Source: Vaginimicrobium propionicum
Lineage (GTDB): Bacteria > Actinomycetota > Actinomycetes > Propionibacteriales > Propionibacteriaceae
NCBI RefSeq assembly: GCF_900155645.1
Contig: NZ_LT706985.1
Span: 1,240,001-1,304,000 of the forward strand
Direction: 5' to 3'
DNA: 64,000 nucleotides
The position numbers and the translations under genes are program-made. Shown here piece by piece: positions 1 through 9,560 of the stretch (position 1 is its first letter; every line of letters begins with the position of its first letter). The notes below the pieces were generated by a model. That model searched no databases. It saw nothing but the letters and a program-made list of their open reading frames with translations, and was not told the DNA's origin.

Positions 1-414
1 TAGGAAATAGTTTTCTACCTCAACTTCTTCCAGCCTGGCAAGGTGGTCAATCAACGGGTAGCCGGGACGAGGCGCCAGCAGCTTATCTCCGGCGCAGCAA
101 AACAATTTCATTGCCCAGGCGTAACCCTGCGAAGTGGAGTTCAATAAATACAAGTTATCCGGGTCAACCTCGCGCCCGTAACGCCCACTCAGCCAGTCAG
201 CAAGCTGGCGGCGGGCGGCCAGCGATCCGCGCGGGTCAGCCTGGTATTCGTCCGGCAACAGTCTTGGCGCCAGGCAGTGCCTAGTCGGGTTTGAATCACT
301 GAGCCTAATCAGTGTGCCCGCGCTTTCAGCCGCGCGTTCAGCATGAGCAATCCGATTAAGCTCAGAGACCACAACCCTATTTGAAAACCGCACGCCACTA
401 AGTGTAGAAGCCAT
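1..414 (-). CDS. PLP-dependent aminotransferase, class I/II (N-terminal part)
   Basis: The reading frame starts with ATG at 414 and runs off the left edge, giving 138 codons. The product begins MASTLSGVRFSNRVVV and contains LSDSNPTRHCL, a stretch with LPDEYQADPRGSLAARRQLADWL, and LYLLNSTSQGYAWAMKLFCCAGDKLLAPRPGYPLIDHL. This is the usual fold-type I aminotransferase beginning: an N-terminal arm, a YQADPRGSLAAR helix that packs near the active site, and the conserved PGYP loop. In this family the enzyme transfers amino groups between amino acids and 2-oxo acids in the cytoplasm. The catalytic lysine lies outside the window, so the substrate cannot be judged. It is transcribed in the same direction as the next three genes but a gap of about 190 bp separates them, so co-transcription is uncertain. 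Confidence 0.8.
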   Translation of the reverse strand, partial: MASTLSGVRFSNRVVVSELNRIAHAERAAESAGTLIRLSDSNPTRHCLAPRLLPDEYQADPRGSLAARRQLADWLSGRYGREVDPDNLYLLNSTSQGYAWAMKLFCCAGDKLLAPRPGYPLIDHLARLEEVEVENYFL

Positions 415-606
415 CACTGACAACCCAGTCTGCCCGGCTAGGGCCGAACACTCACATTCTCATTTCATAACCAAAGCAGCGGCTCGTTCGCTATCCCTCG
501 ATTGTCGGTGAAGCTCTGCAGCCTGAACGGTTTCACCAACCAGCAGTCACCCGCATCCAATTACGCAACGCGGCAATCAGCCCCCGCAACCAGCGCACCC
601 GCCCGG

Positions 607-1617
607 TTAACGCCAAACGCCAGCAATCGCCGTCCCGCACGCCATACAGCACCCATCCGCCAGGCCAGTGATTTTCGTGTTATACCAATCCCGACGAATC
701 ACCATTGCCCCGCATTCGGGGCAAAACGTTGATTGACCGCTCGGGTCGTGCAGATTTCCGGTATAGACATAATGCAAGCCCGCGTCTAGGCCAATTTGGC
801 GAGCGCGATACAGAGTTTCGGGCGGGGTCGACGCGACCTCAGACATGCGATAAGAGGGGTGAAAAGCGCTGAAATGCAGCGGCACATCGACGCCTAACTC
901 CTGCGCTACCCACCCCGTTAACTCGCGTAACTCCTTATCAGAGTCGTTATAACCGGGGATTAACAGCGTTGTTAACTCCACCCAAGTCTCAGTTTCGTTA
1001 ACTAGCCAAGAGATATTGTCTAGGACGACATCCAGCCGCCCGCCAGTTATCTTGCGATAAAACTCGTCACTAAAAGCCTTGAGATCAACATTCGCGGCGT
1101 CCATTGGAGCAAAGAAATCGGCTCGCGCCATCTTCGAGATATATCCAGCCGAGACTGCGATATTTCGGATTCCGCGCTCATGGCAAGCCCAAGCGGTATC
1201 TATTGCATACTCCGCGAAGATAATCGGGTCGTTGTAGGTGTAGGCAACGCAGGCTGTGCCTCGGTGCAGCGCCGCGTCAGCTATCTGTTCCGGGCTAGCT
1301 TGCCTGGCCAGCGAATCGTCAGAACGCGACTTAGAAATATGCCAATTTTGGCAAAACTTACACGCTAGATTGCAGCCAGCCGTCCCAAAACTCAACACCC
1401 GGCAGCCAGGCAAGAAATGATTTAGCGGTTTCTTTTCCACCGGGTCAACGGCAAACCCGGACGATCTGCCGTAGGTGGTTAAATCAAGTTGGCCGCCAAC
1501 ATTGGCGCGCACATAACAGAACCCGCGCTGGCTCTCGCGCATTCGACATTCACGCGGGCACAGCAAGCACTGGACGCGACCGTCGTCCAATGTGCGGGCG
1601 TAGCGTGCGCGCGTCAT
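607..1617 (-). CDS. amrS: AmmeMemoRadiSam system radical SAM enzyme
   Basis: The 336-residue product has the radical SAM cluster motif CNLACKFC at residues 82-89 (C82, C86, C89), an N-terminal cysteine-rich segment (C17, C20, C24, C34) and a C-terminal rubredoxin-like ribbon (CPECG and CCMACG). This is the layout of the radical SAM member of the AmmeMemoRadiSam system. I chose ATG at 1617 because it overlaps the TGA of the AMMECR1 gene as ATGA, which implies translational coupling; an upstream extension to 1740 would run inside the AMMECR1 gene. The family is expected to bind a 4Fe-4S cluster and cleave S-adenosylmethionine, but its substrate is not known. It is the last gene of a three-gene operon. 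Confidence 0.9.
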   Translation of the reverse strand: MTRARYARTLDDGRVQCLLCPRECRMRESQRGFCYVRANVGGQLDLTTYGRSSGFAVDPVEKKPLNHFLPGCRVLSFGTAGCNLACKFCQNWHISKSRSDDSLARQASPEQIADAALHRGTACVAYTYNDPIIFAEYAIDTAWACHERGIRNIAVSAGYISKMARADFFAPMDAANVDLKAFSDEFYRKITGGRLDVVLDNISWLVNETETWVELTTLLIPGYNDSDKELRELTGWVAQELGVDVPLHFSAFHPSYRMSEVASTPPETLYRARQIGLDAGLHYVYTGNLHDPSGQSTFCPECGAMVIRRDWYNTKITGLADGCCMACGTAIAGVWR

Positions 1618-2159
1618 TGCGTGAACGCCTGCACACTGTAACGCGATAATTTCACCTTCGGGCTCCAATAACCCATGCCCAAACCGGCTTTCGCGCCTAG
1701 ATGGTCGAGAAAATCGTTGGGGTCGGGCAGCTGCTCCCACACTTGTGGCAAGAAAGTGCCGCGCCGAAAACCCTCCGACATGATTACCCCGTCAACGCCG
1801 GGACGAAGCTGAGCTATCGCCTCAGCACGATTTGCCGCTTTGATTTCTTCGTGCGGGCTGAGCACGGACACCTCGATTTTTATCAGCGGGTATTCGTCCA
1901 CATCTAAGGGCGGGAAACGCGGGTCACCAAAAGCCGCCGCCTTGGCGTTATAAGCCACATCATCGGCTAGCGGACGGTAAGCCTCCAACGCCCCAATACA
2001 CCCGCGCAGTCTGCCGTCAATGGTTAGGGTGACGAAAGACGCGCCCATCTTTTTCGCCCACTCGGGGATTGCCGGGCTAGGCGCATCAATGTCCAGCACA
2101 TCGGCAATAGCGTGCTTGGCGATAGCCAGTAGAACCTGTCCTTGTTCTTGGGTAAACAT
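1614..2159 (-). CDS. amrA: AMMECR1 domain protein (AmmeMemoRadiSam protein A)
   Basis: The 181-residue protein carries the AMMECR1 signature LRGCIG at residues 51-56, followed by DVAYNAKAAAFGDPRFPPL. This matches the length and conserved core of bacterial AMMECR1 proteins. The domain is universal in eukaryotes and common in archaea and bacteria, yet its biochemical role is not established. Start ATG 2159 follows the stop of the Memo gene after a single base, and its own stop overlaps the start of the radical SAM gene, so the three are almost certainly one transcript. Their fixed association across phyla suggests joint action on one substrate or modification. Confidence 0.92.
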   Translation of the reverse strand: MFTQEQGQVLLAIAKHAIADVLDIDAPSPAIPEWAKKMGASFVTLTIDGRLRGCIGALEAYRPLADDVAYNAKAAAFGDPRFPPLDVDEYPLIKIEVSVLSPHEEIKAANRAEAIAQLRPGVDGVIMSEGFRRGTFLPQVWEQLPDPNDFLDHLGAKAGLGMGYWSPKVKLSRYSVQAFTQ

Positions 2160-2160
2160 G

Positions 2161-2940
2161 TCACCTCATAACTATTGATGCATAGCCGACGACCCGCGAC
2201 TTGTCTCCTGCAGTGTCGCCGGAGTTGCAGGCCGCCACCAGCTTCGCTGTCATTTTGCGCCTAGCGCCGGTTATCGCTACCCCGTTCAAGGCGCGAATTC
2301 CGCACGCGGTGCGTTCGTCCAATTGTCGGAAACTGCAAATTCGTGCGATAGTGTCGGCGTCTATCTCCCGCGCTTGGTCATACGGCAAATAATGCGACAA
2401 ATCAGAGCTAATAAGAATCAGCGTTTCGTTACCGCCCCAAACTGCGTCCAAAACCTCGGCAACCGACTCCGGCGGGCACTCGCCAACCGCTAACGGCACG
2501 ATTTTCGCGCTCGGCGCCACTTGTTGCAGAAATGGCAGTTGCACCTCGATAGCGTGCTCAAAAGCGTGGACGTCTGGACGCTGCACAACCTGGGATAACT
2601 GCTCAAGCTGGCTGATCGCAGCTGTATCTACCTGACTCACCCCTGAAGGCGTCTCAAAAGCGTCAGCGCCGGCGGTAGCGATACCCCGAATCCCGACCCG
2701 GTGCGTGGGGCAAGTAATAACAATGCGCTGAATGCCGCTAAAGTCCACGCTCGCAAAACCGGCAGCCGCGGTAGAGCCAGAGTAAATATATCCGGCGTGC
2801 GGGGCGACTAGCACCTTCCATTTCTCGGCTCTGAAATGCGCGCTGGCTTCGGATAATAAGCTACGAACCGTCCGAGCTAAAGTGTCTGGTTCGCCGGGGT
2901 AAAACATGCCGGCAACGGCTGGTGGTCTAACAGAACTCAT
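2161..2940 (-). CDS. amrB: MEMO1 family protein (AmmeMemoRadiSam protein B)
   Basis: The 259-residue product starts MSSVRPPAVAGMFYPG and contains VAPHAGYIYSG (H48) and CPTHRVG (H80), with a late cysteine at C238. These correspond to the conserved His/His/Cys pocket of Memo proteins, which resembles the active site of class III extradiol dioxygenases and nonheme iron enzymes. Human MEMO1 has been linked to copper and iron handling, but the bacterial role is open. It is the promoter-proximal gene of the operon that continues with AMMECR1 and the radical SAM enzyme. Confidence 0.92.
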   Translation of the reverse strand: MSSVRPPAVAGMFYPGEPDTLARTVRSLLSEASAHFRAEKWKVLVAPHAGYIYSGSTAAAGFASVDFSGIQRIVITCPTHRVGIRGIATAGADAFETPSGVSQVDTAAISQLEQLSQVVQRPDVHAFEHAIEVQLPFLQQVAPSAKIVPLAVGECPPESVAEVLDAVWGGNETLILISSDLSHYLPYDQAREIDADTIARICSFRQLDERTACGIRALNGVAITGARRKMTAKLVAACNSGDTAGDKSRVVGYASIVMR

Positions 2941-3052
2941 TTTGGGCTCCTAACGCCTATTACTTTAGGCGGCTAGCCTCACATTGGCTGACCTTAGGCG
3001 TTTCTAAGCGCCCGCCTACTCAAAGTTTCGCTCGCCCGTTTACCCTAGATTC

Positions 3053-3337
3053 ATGGCTTATTTTGCTGTCAACTATCTTTACCGTTCAGAAGCTGATGTC
3101 GCTGCGGTGCGTCCAACTCACCGCGCTTATCTCGCTAAACTGCGCGACGAGGGCAAACTTATCGCTGCCGGCCCGCTGGTCGGCACCCAACGTGACACTG
3201 CCCTACTAATTTTCTGCGCCGAGGACGCGGACGCCTGCCGGGCCCTCATCGCCGCAGACCCGATGTCCACCAACGACATCATCGAAGATTTCCGCGTCAC
3301 CGAGTGGAATCCGGCAACCAGAATCTTCGATAATTAG
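3053..3337 (+). CDS. YciI family protein
   Basis: The 94-residue protein is a single YciI-like alpha/beta ferredoxin-fold domain: an N-terminal strand MAYFAVNYLYR, then RPTHRAYLAKLRDEGKLIAAGPL with the conserved histidine and the GKL..AGP turn, and a C-terminal FRVTEWN strand. Members are small cytoplasmic proteins; a few act as dehalogenase- or lactonase-like enzymes, but most have no assigned reaction. It is transcribed away from the AmmeMemoRadiSam operon. The following alkyltransferase gene is in the same direction about 90 bp downstream. Confidence 0.8.
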   Translation: MAYFAVNYLYRSEADVAAVRPTHRAYLAKLRDEGKLIAAGPLVGTQRDTALLIFCAEDADACRALIAADPMSTNDIIEDFRVTEWNPATRIFDN

Positions 3338-3425
3338 CCATCTGGCAAGCTCGTTTGGGGTGGCTACGGGGGTTTCGGCAAGATTTCCAACTCAAATCGT
3401 GGGGCTGCGCGGCTACCATACGGTT

Positions 3426-3917
3426 ATGCGGTTCGCAGTTCATGATTTTGCCGGATTAGGCACCTTGACTTTGCTCAACGATGAACGCTCGCGCCTGGTG
3501 TATTGCCAGTTCGGCGACGTTGCCGAACTGCTGGAACGCTTCGACGCCCAGCCGGGCGTGCCCGTAGAGTTTCCGGCTATCAAGCAGCTTGAGGAATATC
3601 TTGCCGGTCAACGACGCAACTTCGATATACCGCTCGCTCTGACATACACCACCGATTTTCAGCGCCGAGTGCTTACTACCCTGCTGGCCGTCCCGTACGG
3701 TCAGACGATTAGCTACAGCGAGCTGGCCAGCGAGGTAGGCGATCCGCGTGCTGCCAGAGCCGTCGGAACTGCGCTGCACAACAACCCGATTTGCATAATC
3801 GTGCCTTGTCACCGGGTAATTAAAGCGGACGGCTCGCTGGGTGGCTACGCGGGACGGGAAGGGTTGAAACGTCATCTACTAGACCTTGAACGCGCGCACC
3901 TAGACGCCGACAACTAA
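3426..3917 (+). CDS. ogt: Methylated-DNA--protein-cysteine methyltransferase
   Basis: The product has the invariant active-site motif PCHRV with acceptor cysteine C128, preceded by the helix-turn-helix region VLTTLLAVPYGQTISYSELA and RAARAVGTALHNNP, which carries the asparagine hinge and the arginine finger. The enzyme removes O6-alkyl groups from guanine in DNA by an irreversible transfer to its own cysteine. I prefer ATG 3426 (163 residues, start MRFAVHDFAG), because it matches the normal Ogt N-terminus; a GTG at 3360 would add 22 residues without family support. No strong ribosome binding site is visible before either start. Confidence 0.92.
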   Translation: MRFAVHDFAGLGTLTLLNDERSRLVYCQFGDVAELLERFDAQPGVPVEFPAIKQLEEYLAGQRRNFDIPLALTYTTDFQRRVLTTLLAVPYGQTISYSELASEVGDPRAARAVGTALHNNPICIIVPCHRVIKADGSLGGYAGREGLKRHLLDLERAHLDADN

Positions 3918-3935
3918 CCCAAATAGGCACCCTAG

Positions 3936-5654
3936 TTAGGGGGCGACTGGCGGAATCTCCTCCTCCAGCGCCTCGATGAGTTTGGAGTAGTCGGCAGTTT
4001 CGTCCAAGCCGAGCACTCGCACCCATCCTGGGACGGTTTGGCGCGCATGGTATTTGTGGCCGTAGCCAGCCTCCACGAAACGGCATACCGGCATGTCGGC
4101 AGAAACCTGCCAAAAAGTGGTGAACGGAAAATAACGCATGGCGGCCATCGTCGTACCAGCAGGGGCGTCGTCCACCCAATCAGGCCGTTTCCACAACAGC
4201 CGCGGCGTCCAATAAACCACCGGGTCGGTGACGTTTTGTAGATACAAGAATCTTGGCTCCTGCCAAGATTCACCTCCCGGAACACTCGCGCTAGGGTCAG
4301 CAGCGAACCGGAAATGTCGCCCGTTGTCGATAACCGGCTCAACAGAGCTCGAGCCGGGGTCGCGGGAGGCTAACAGCTGCCTAAGGATGGGCGTGAAGTT
4401 GGGGCAGCCCGTCCATAGTCCGCCCGCACAGCGAGCCATCATGTCGGCTGGCGAGTCAAAAATCCCGTTGGAACCGAAAGCGCCCAGCGATTCCCCATTG
4501 ACGAACAACTTCGGTCTACCCTCCACCGGCAGCTTAGCGATTCTGGCCTCGATAGCCTCGAAAAGCAATCGTGACGCATGCACCGGAACTTGTTTGGAGC
4601 TAACCATCGTCACCGCTGAGGGCAAGCCAGAATATTGCATGGCAATAATCGCGCAATCACCGAGCGTCAAATACTCGAATGCCGAAGCTGCCCACTCGTT
4701 GACATTGCCGCGTCCGGTAGTCGTCACAACTAGAAAGTTTTTACGTTCCCAAGCAGACATCCGGTCTAGTTCAGCCAGCACAGCGTCAACATTTTCTTCT
4801 ATGCTGCGCCCATTGAGGGAGGCATAAGCCCTTATCGGCTGCATTCCACTCACCCCCATAACGGACGCAATGCGTTCGGCGCGGGCGCCCGCGCAAGTAA
4901 AACGCTTGCCTTGTAGCCCTAGAGTGTCCCACGGCTCCAACGACCAAGGGCTACCAGAGTGCAACGGGGTTTGCGGCTGCTCAACGTTGGGCGGGGTGCG
5001 CAGATCAACTGCTGCTGAGGCGGTGGTTGCTACCCCAACTACCCCACGCAGAATCACCTGATCTAAAATCACCAGAATCGTCGCCAATGTGATAGCTGTA
5101 GCTGACAATCTGGCCGCTAGGCGCCACGAATATTTTTGGTTAAAATGCCTAGTCAAGTAGTTAATCATGGCCATTATTGCGCGGTACTGGCCAAGCAATA
5201 ACCAAAACACTGCACTGGCTGCACCCGCCGAACCTAACGCCCATTTAACATCTGGACCTTTTTGGTTAACCAACTTCGCTGTCCGCCGCTGCCACTTGAT
5301 ACTTAACAATGGGACGGCCACTACCCCAGCAATAGCTATCGCTGATGCGCCGATCCTACCCACCATTTTCAGGCTCGGGTTGATGTTAACTTTCAAACCG
5401 CTTAGACGAGCGATCTGATTCAATACGGCAGACCCGACTACTGCACTTTGATATCCACCCATAGCGCCAATTCCGGCAATCAGCCCTTGAAAATACCAGG
5501 GACGCGGCAACAAGCTGGGCGTGTATGAGGCAGCGTATCCAAGAATCGCCGCGCTCGTCCTTACTAGTGGGCGGGTGAAAAAACGCTTGGCACAGCGATT
5601 AACTCCGGCGATGCGAATCGCAGCGGATACTTTGGCTAGGCGCTTCGGTGTCAC
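3936..5654 (-). CDS. Membrane-anchored alpha/beta hydrolase (Abhydrolase_9 family)
   Basis: The 572-residue protein has about four hydrophobic segments in its first 205 residues (roughly 55-80, 100-118, 140-157 and 183-205), then a soluble hydrolase domain with the nucleophile elbow GESLG at 387-391 (S389). This is the two-part layout of actinobacterial proteins with an Abhydrolase_9 N-terminal membrane domain and an Abhydrolase_9 catalytic domain. An esterase or lipase-like activity at the membrane is likely, but no substrate is known. It ends a few bases from the convergent ogt gene and stands alone as a transcription unit. Confidence 0.85.
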   Translation of the reverse strand: MTPKRLAKVSAAIRIAGVNRCAKRFFTRPLVRTSAAILGYAASYTPSLLPRPWYFQGLIAGIGAMGGYQSAVVGSAVLNQIARLSGLKVNINPSLKMVGRIGASAIAIAGVVAVPLLSIKWQRRTAKLVNQKGPDVKWALGSAGAASAVFWLLLGQYRAIMAMINYLTRHFNQKYSWRLAARLSATAITLATILVILDQVILRGVVGVATTASAAVDLRTPPNVEQPQTPLHSGSPWSLEPWDTLGLQGKRFTCAGARAERIASVMGVSGMQPIRAYASLNGRSIEENVDAVLAELDRMSAWERKNFLVVTTTGRGNVNEWAASAFEYLTLGDCAIIAMQYSGLPSAVTMVSSKQVPVHASRLLFEAIEARIAKLPVEGRPKLFVNGESLGAFGSNGIFDSPADMMARCAGGLWTGCPNFTPILRQLLASRDPGSSSVEPVIDNGRHFRFAADPSASVPGGESWQEPRFLYLQNVTDPVVYWTPRLLWKRPDWVDDAPAGTTMAAMRYFPFTTFWQVSADMPVCRFVEAGYGHKYHARQTVPGWVRVLGLDETADYSKLIEALEEEIPPVAP

Positions 5655-5725
5655 CAGGCCAGTTTAGAGCTATGCGGCCAACGAAGTTAATCAGCCAAGA
5701 TGACGAGCACTAAAACAATCAGTAA

Positions 5726-7096
5726 TTAGAAGATAATTTGGGCGATCAAGCTGATATTCAACACCGACAAAACGACAGTGATAACCCATCCTAGAATTTG
5801 CATCCACAAGGGGTTTTTGAATTCCCCCATGATTTTGGCAGACGAAGTAAACCACACCACCGTGACCATCGAGATAGGTAGTGCTAAACACAAGAAAATC
5901 TGCGAATCTACCAATAGCTGTTCCATTGCTACTTCAGATTCACCAAATAGGACGGCACAAATCATCACGGGTATCACAGCAGCCACGCGAGTTACTAGGC
6001 GTCTAAGCCACAAGGGCATATGCAGACGAATGAAACCTTCCATGATAACTTGGCCGGTCAGCGTGCCGGTGATGGTGGAGTTTTGTCCAGACGCCAACAA
6101 CGCCACTGCGAAGAGCGTAGATAACAGGGGGCTAGCTACTCGTCCAGCAATCTGCGGGTCTTGTAGGGCGTCATAGACGCCGCCTAACGTCGCGAACTCA
6201 CCAGGCACGCCAAAGAAGAAAGCCGCACCCAGCACGAGCAGTAGACAGTTAATGAAAAATGCCCCACCTAATTGCAAATTGGAATCCCAGGTTGCAAACC
6301 GGACGGCTCTAGCCACAGCAGCCTTATCTTCCTGGTTAACAGCTCTCGACTGGACGAGAGCCGAATGTAGATAAAGATTGTGCGGCATGACGGTTGCTCC
6401 GATTATGCCTAACGCCATCGCCAGTTCAGAGCGGCCGAGCACTTGAGCGTTCGGAATGAAACCAGAAAACATTGAGCCCATGTCTGGGCTAGCCACCCAC
6501 ACTTCATAACAGAAGACCAACAAAATAGTTGTTATTAGCGTGACTACAATGGCTTCAATTTTCCTGATCCCGACACGTAGCAATAAAAGCAACAGAAACA
6601 CGTCCCCAACGGTTAGCAAAACACCCCACACTAGGTGCAACCCGAATAGCAGGTTAAGGGCGATTGCTGCACCGATGACCTCTGCCACATCGGTGGCCAT
6701 AATCGCTAGCTCAGCGATTACCCAAAGTATGACGCCAGCAGTTTTGCTGGTGTGCGAGCGAGTGATTTGGGCTAGATCTTGACGTGTGACTAGGCCTAAC
6801 TTGGCGCACATGTGTTGCAGCAGCATAGCAACCAAGCTCGATATGGCTATCACAAATAACAGCAGATAACCGAACTGTTGGCCGCCACCGATAGAGGTCA
6901 CCCAATTACCGGGATCCATGTAGCCAACAGCAACTAATGCACCAGGGCCAAGGAATGCTCGAAGGTTACGAAAAAATCCACTGTTCTTCTCGGGCACTGC
7001 GATAGTGGCATTAATTTCTTCGAGGGAAGCTCCATTAGATTCACCGAAGCTAAAGATGGGTCGGCGCGTTATATTGCCTTGTCTCCTGAGATCCAC
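5726..7096 (-). CDS. mntH: Nramp family divalent metal (Mn2+/Fe2+) transporter
   Basis: The sequence has the two defining Nramp motifs: DPGNW in the first membrane helix and MPHNLYLHSALVQSR in the sixth, with eleven or so hydrophobic helices. Such proteins import Mn2+ or Fe2+ with protons. The start is uncertain. The open frame extends to 7306, which would overlap groEL, and the first ATG lies within helix 1. A GTG at 7096 gives 456 residues, a normal length, but lacks a clear Shine-Dalgarno. A good AGGAG lies just downstream of it with only ATA at the expected distance, and a GTG at 6997 is a further option. Confidence 0.88.
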   Translation of the reverse strand: MDLRRQGNITRRPIFSFGESNGASLEEINATIAVPEKNSGFFRNLRAFLGPGALVAVGYMDPGNWVTSIGGGQQFGYLLLFVIAISSLVAMLLQHMCAKLGLVTRQDLAQITRSHTSKTAGVILWVIAELAIMATDVAEVIGAAIALNLLFGLHLVWGVLLTVGDVFLLLLLLRVGIRKIEAIVVTLITTILLVFCYEVWVASPDMGSMFSGFIPNAQVLGRSELAMALGIIGATVMPHNLYLHSALVQSRAVNQEDKAAVARAVRFATWDSNLQLGGAFFINCLLLVLGAAFFFGVPGEFATLGGVYDALQDPQIAGRVASPLLSTLFAVALLASGQNSTITGTLTGQVIMEGFIRLHMPLWLRRLVTRVAAVIPVMICAVLFGESEVAMEQLLVDSQIFLCLALPISMVTVVWFTSSAKIMGEFKNPLWMQILGWVITVVLSVLNISLIAQIIF

Positions 7097-7191
7097 AGAC
7101 CGTATTTTAGAACCGGCTAGAAACAATAGTTGCAGTTGACCAAAATTAAAAGATCGTCTAGCCGAACTTTTTTGGTGCTGATCTATAGACA

Positions 7192-7227
7192 ACAAAACGG
7201 GGAGCCGAAACCGACTCCCCGCCTTGT
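7192..7227 (-). terminator. Intrinsic terminator of groEL
   Basis: A GC-rich hairpin lies directly after the groEL stop. The core stem pairs CGGGGAG with CTCCCCG, is extended by CCG/CGG-type pairs, and is flanked by ACAA/TTGT. Read on the minus strand it is followed by GTTTTGTTGT. It separates groEL from the Nramp gene downstream on the same strand. Confidence 0.7.
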
Positions 7228-7238
7228 TATTTAGTAGA

Positions 7239-8906
<1,668 letters not shown>

Positions 8907-8998
8907 CTAGTTCTCATAGGTGGTGAGGACGGTTCCGCTGCCCGCGACGGACGGCCAACTGGCCTCAGCGGTTTCACCTCAAGCCTCAGCTCACCTAG

Positions 8999-9025
8999 GT
9001 GGCACTCTCAACTAAAGAGTGCTAA
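8999..9025. promoter_or_regulatory. CIRCE operator 1 (HrcA site)
   Basis: The left arm GTGGCACTC (two mismatches to the consensus TTAGCACTC), a 9-base spacer and the right arm GAGTGCTAA match the CIRCE arrangement. It lies upstream of groEL and 8 bases from a second copy. Confidence 0.85.
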
Positions 9026-9033
9026 CTACATGT

Positions 9034-9060
9034 TTAGCACTCTACCTAAGAGAGTGCAAA
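9034..9060. promoter_or_regulatory. CIRCE operator 2 (HrcA site)
   Basis: The left arm TTAGCACTC is a perfect consensus match. After a 9-base spacer comes GAGTGCAAA (one mismatch). Because the two CIRCE copies abut, the central 26 bases also read as an everted repeat, GAGTGCTAA followed by TTAGCACTC, which is a by-product of the tandem arrangement. Confidence 0.88.
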
Positions 9061-9095
9061 AAAATTTTGTCGAAGATTATGCCCGGCCAGATGCG

Positions 9096-9380
9096 TTAAC
9101 GGTCGCGCAACCTGGCTGCAGAACGGTCGCGTTGCCGCTGTTCACGCATTCTGCGTAGCCGCTTAACGAGGAGTGGGCTGTACATTAGAGCATCGTCTCG
9201 ATCAATCAGCCCATTTAAGATTTGGTAGTAGCGAACTGGTGACAGGTTAAAACGCTCGCGAATCTCTTGATCTTTCGGCAGTCTAGACGTCCACCACTCG
9301 GCTTCGAAATCTAGGACGGCCAGCTCGCGCTCAGTCAGCTGGCAAGTAGCCTCGTCAATAACATTCGCCTGGGTGGTCAT
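9096..9380 (-). CDS. DUF3263 domain protein
   Basis: The product (94 residues from ATG 9380) contains LTERELAVLDFEAEWWTSRLPKDQEIRERFNLSPVRYYQILNGLID, the hallmark of the short actinobacterial DUF3263 family, whose pattern resembles a sigma-like or Xre-like helical domain. Members are small, basic at the C-terminus (here RRMREQRQRDRSAARLR) and probably bind nucleic acid, but their function is not known. The start at 9380 is preferred over the frame opening at 9401. It lies divergently from manA. Confidence 0.85.
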   Translation of the reverse strand: MTTQANVIDEATCQLTERELAVLDFEAEWWTSRLPKDQEIRERFNLSPVRYYQILNGLIDRDDALMYSPLLVKRLRRMREQRQRDRSAARLRDR

Positions 9381-9560
9381 GCTTTGAATTATAGCGCCCA
9401 AATTACATTGACGTCATTTGCGGTTTCCGCCGTTACGCTTACAGCTTTATTTCCCCTGAGCTTTCCCCATACGCTTGCACGTCGCTTAGGTACTGAGGCG
9501 GCAATCATGCGATAGTTGGGGGTACGCATGAGCGAGATACCTCAAGGAGGCGCGGCACCA

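Noticed and set aside
502-732. A 76-residue open frame on the plus strand
   Set aside because: It overlaps the 3' end of the radical SAM gene, has low-complexity composition and no family pattern.
4228-4827. A 199-residue plus-strand frame
   Set aside because: It lies entirely inside the alpha/beta hydrolase gene on the opposite strand, without any recognisable motif.
9017-9042. An independent inverted repeat GAGTGCTAA/TTAGCACTC
   Set aside because: It is explained by the neighbouring arms of two adjacent CIRCE elements.
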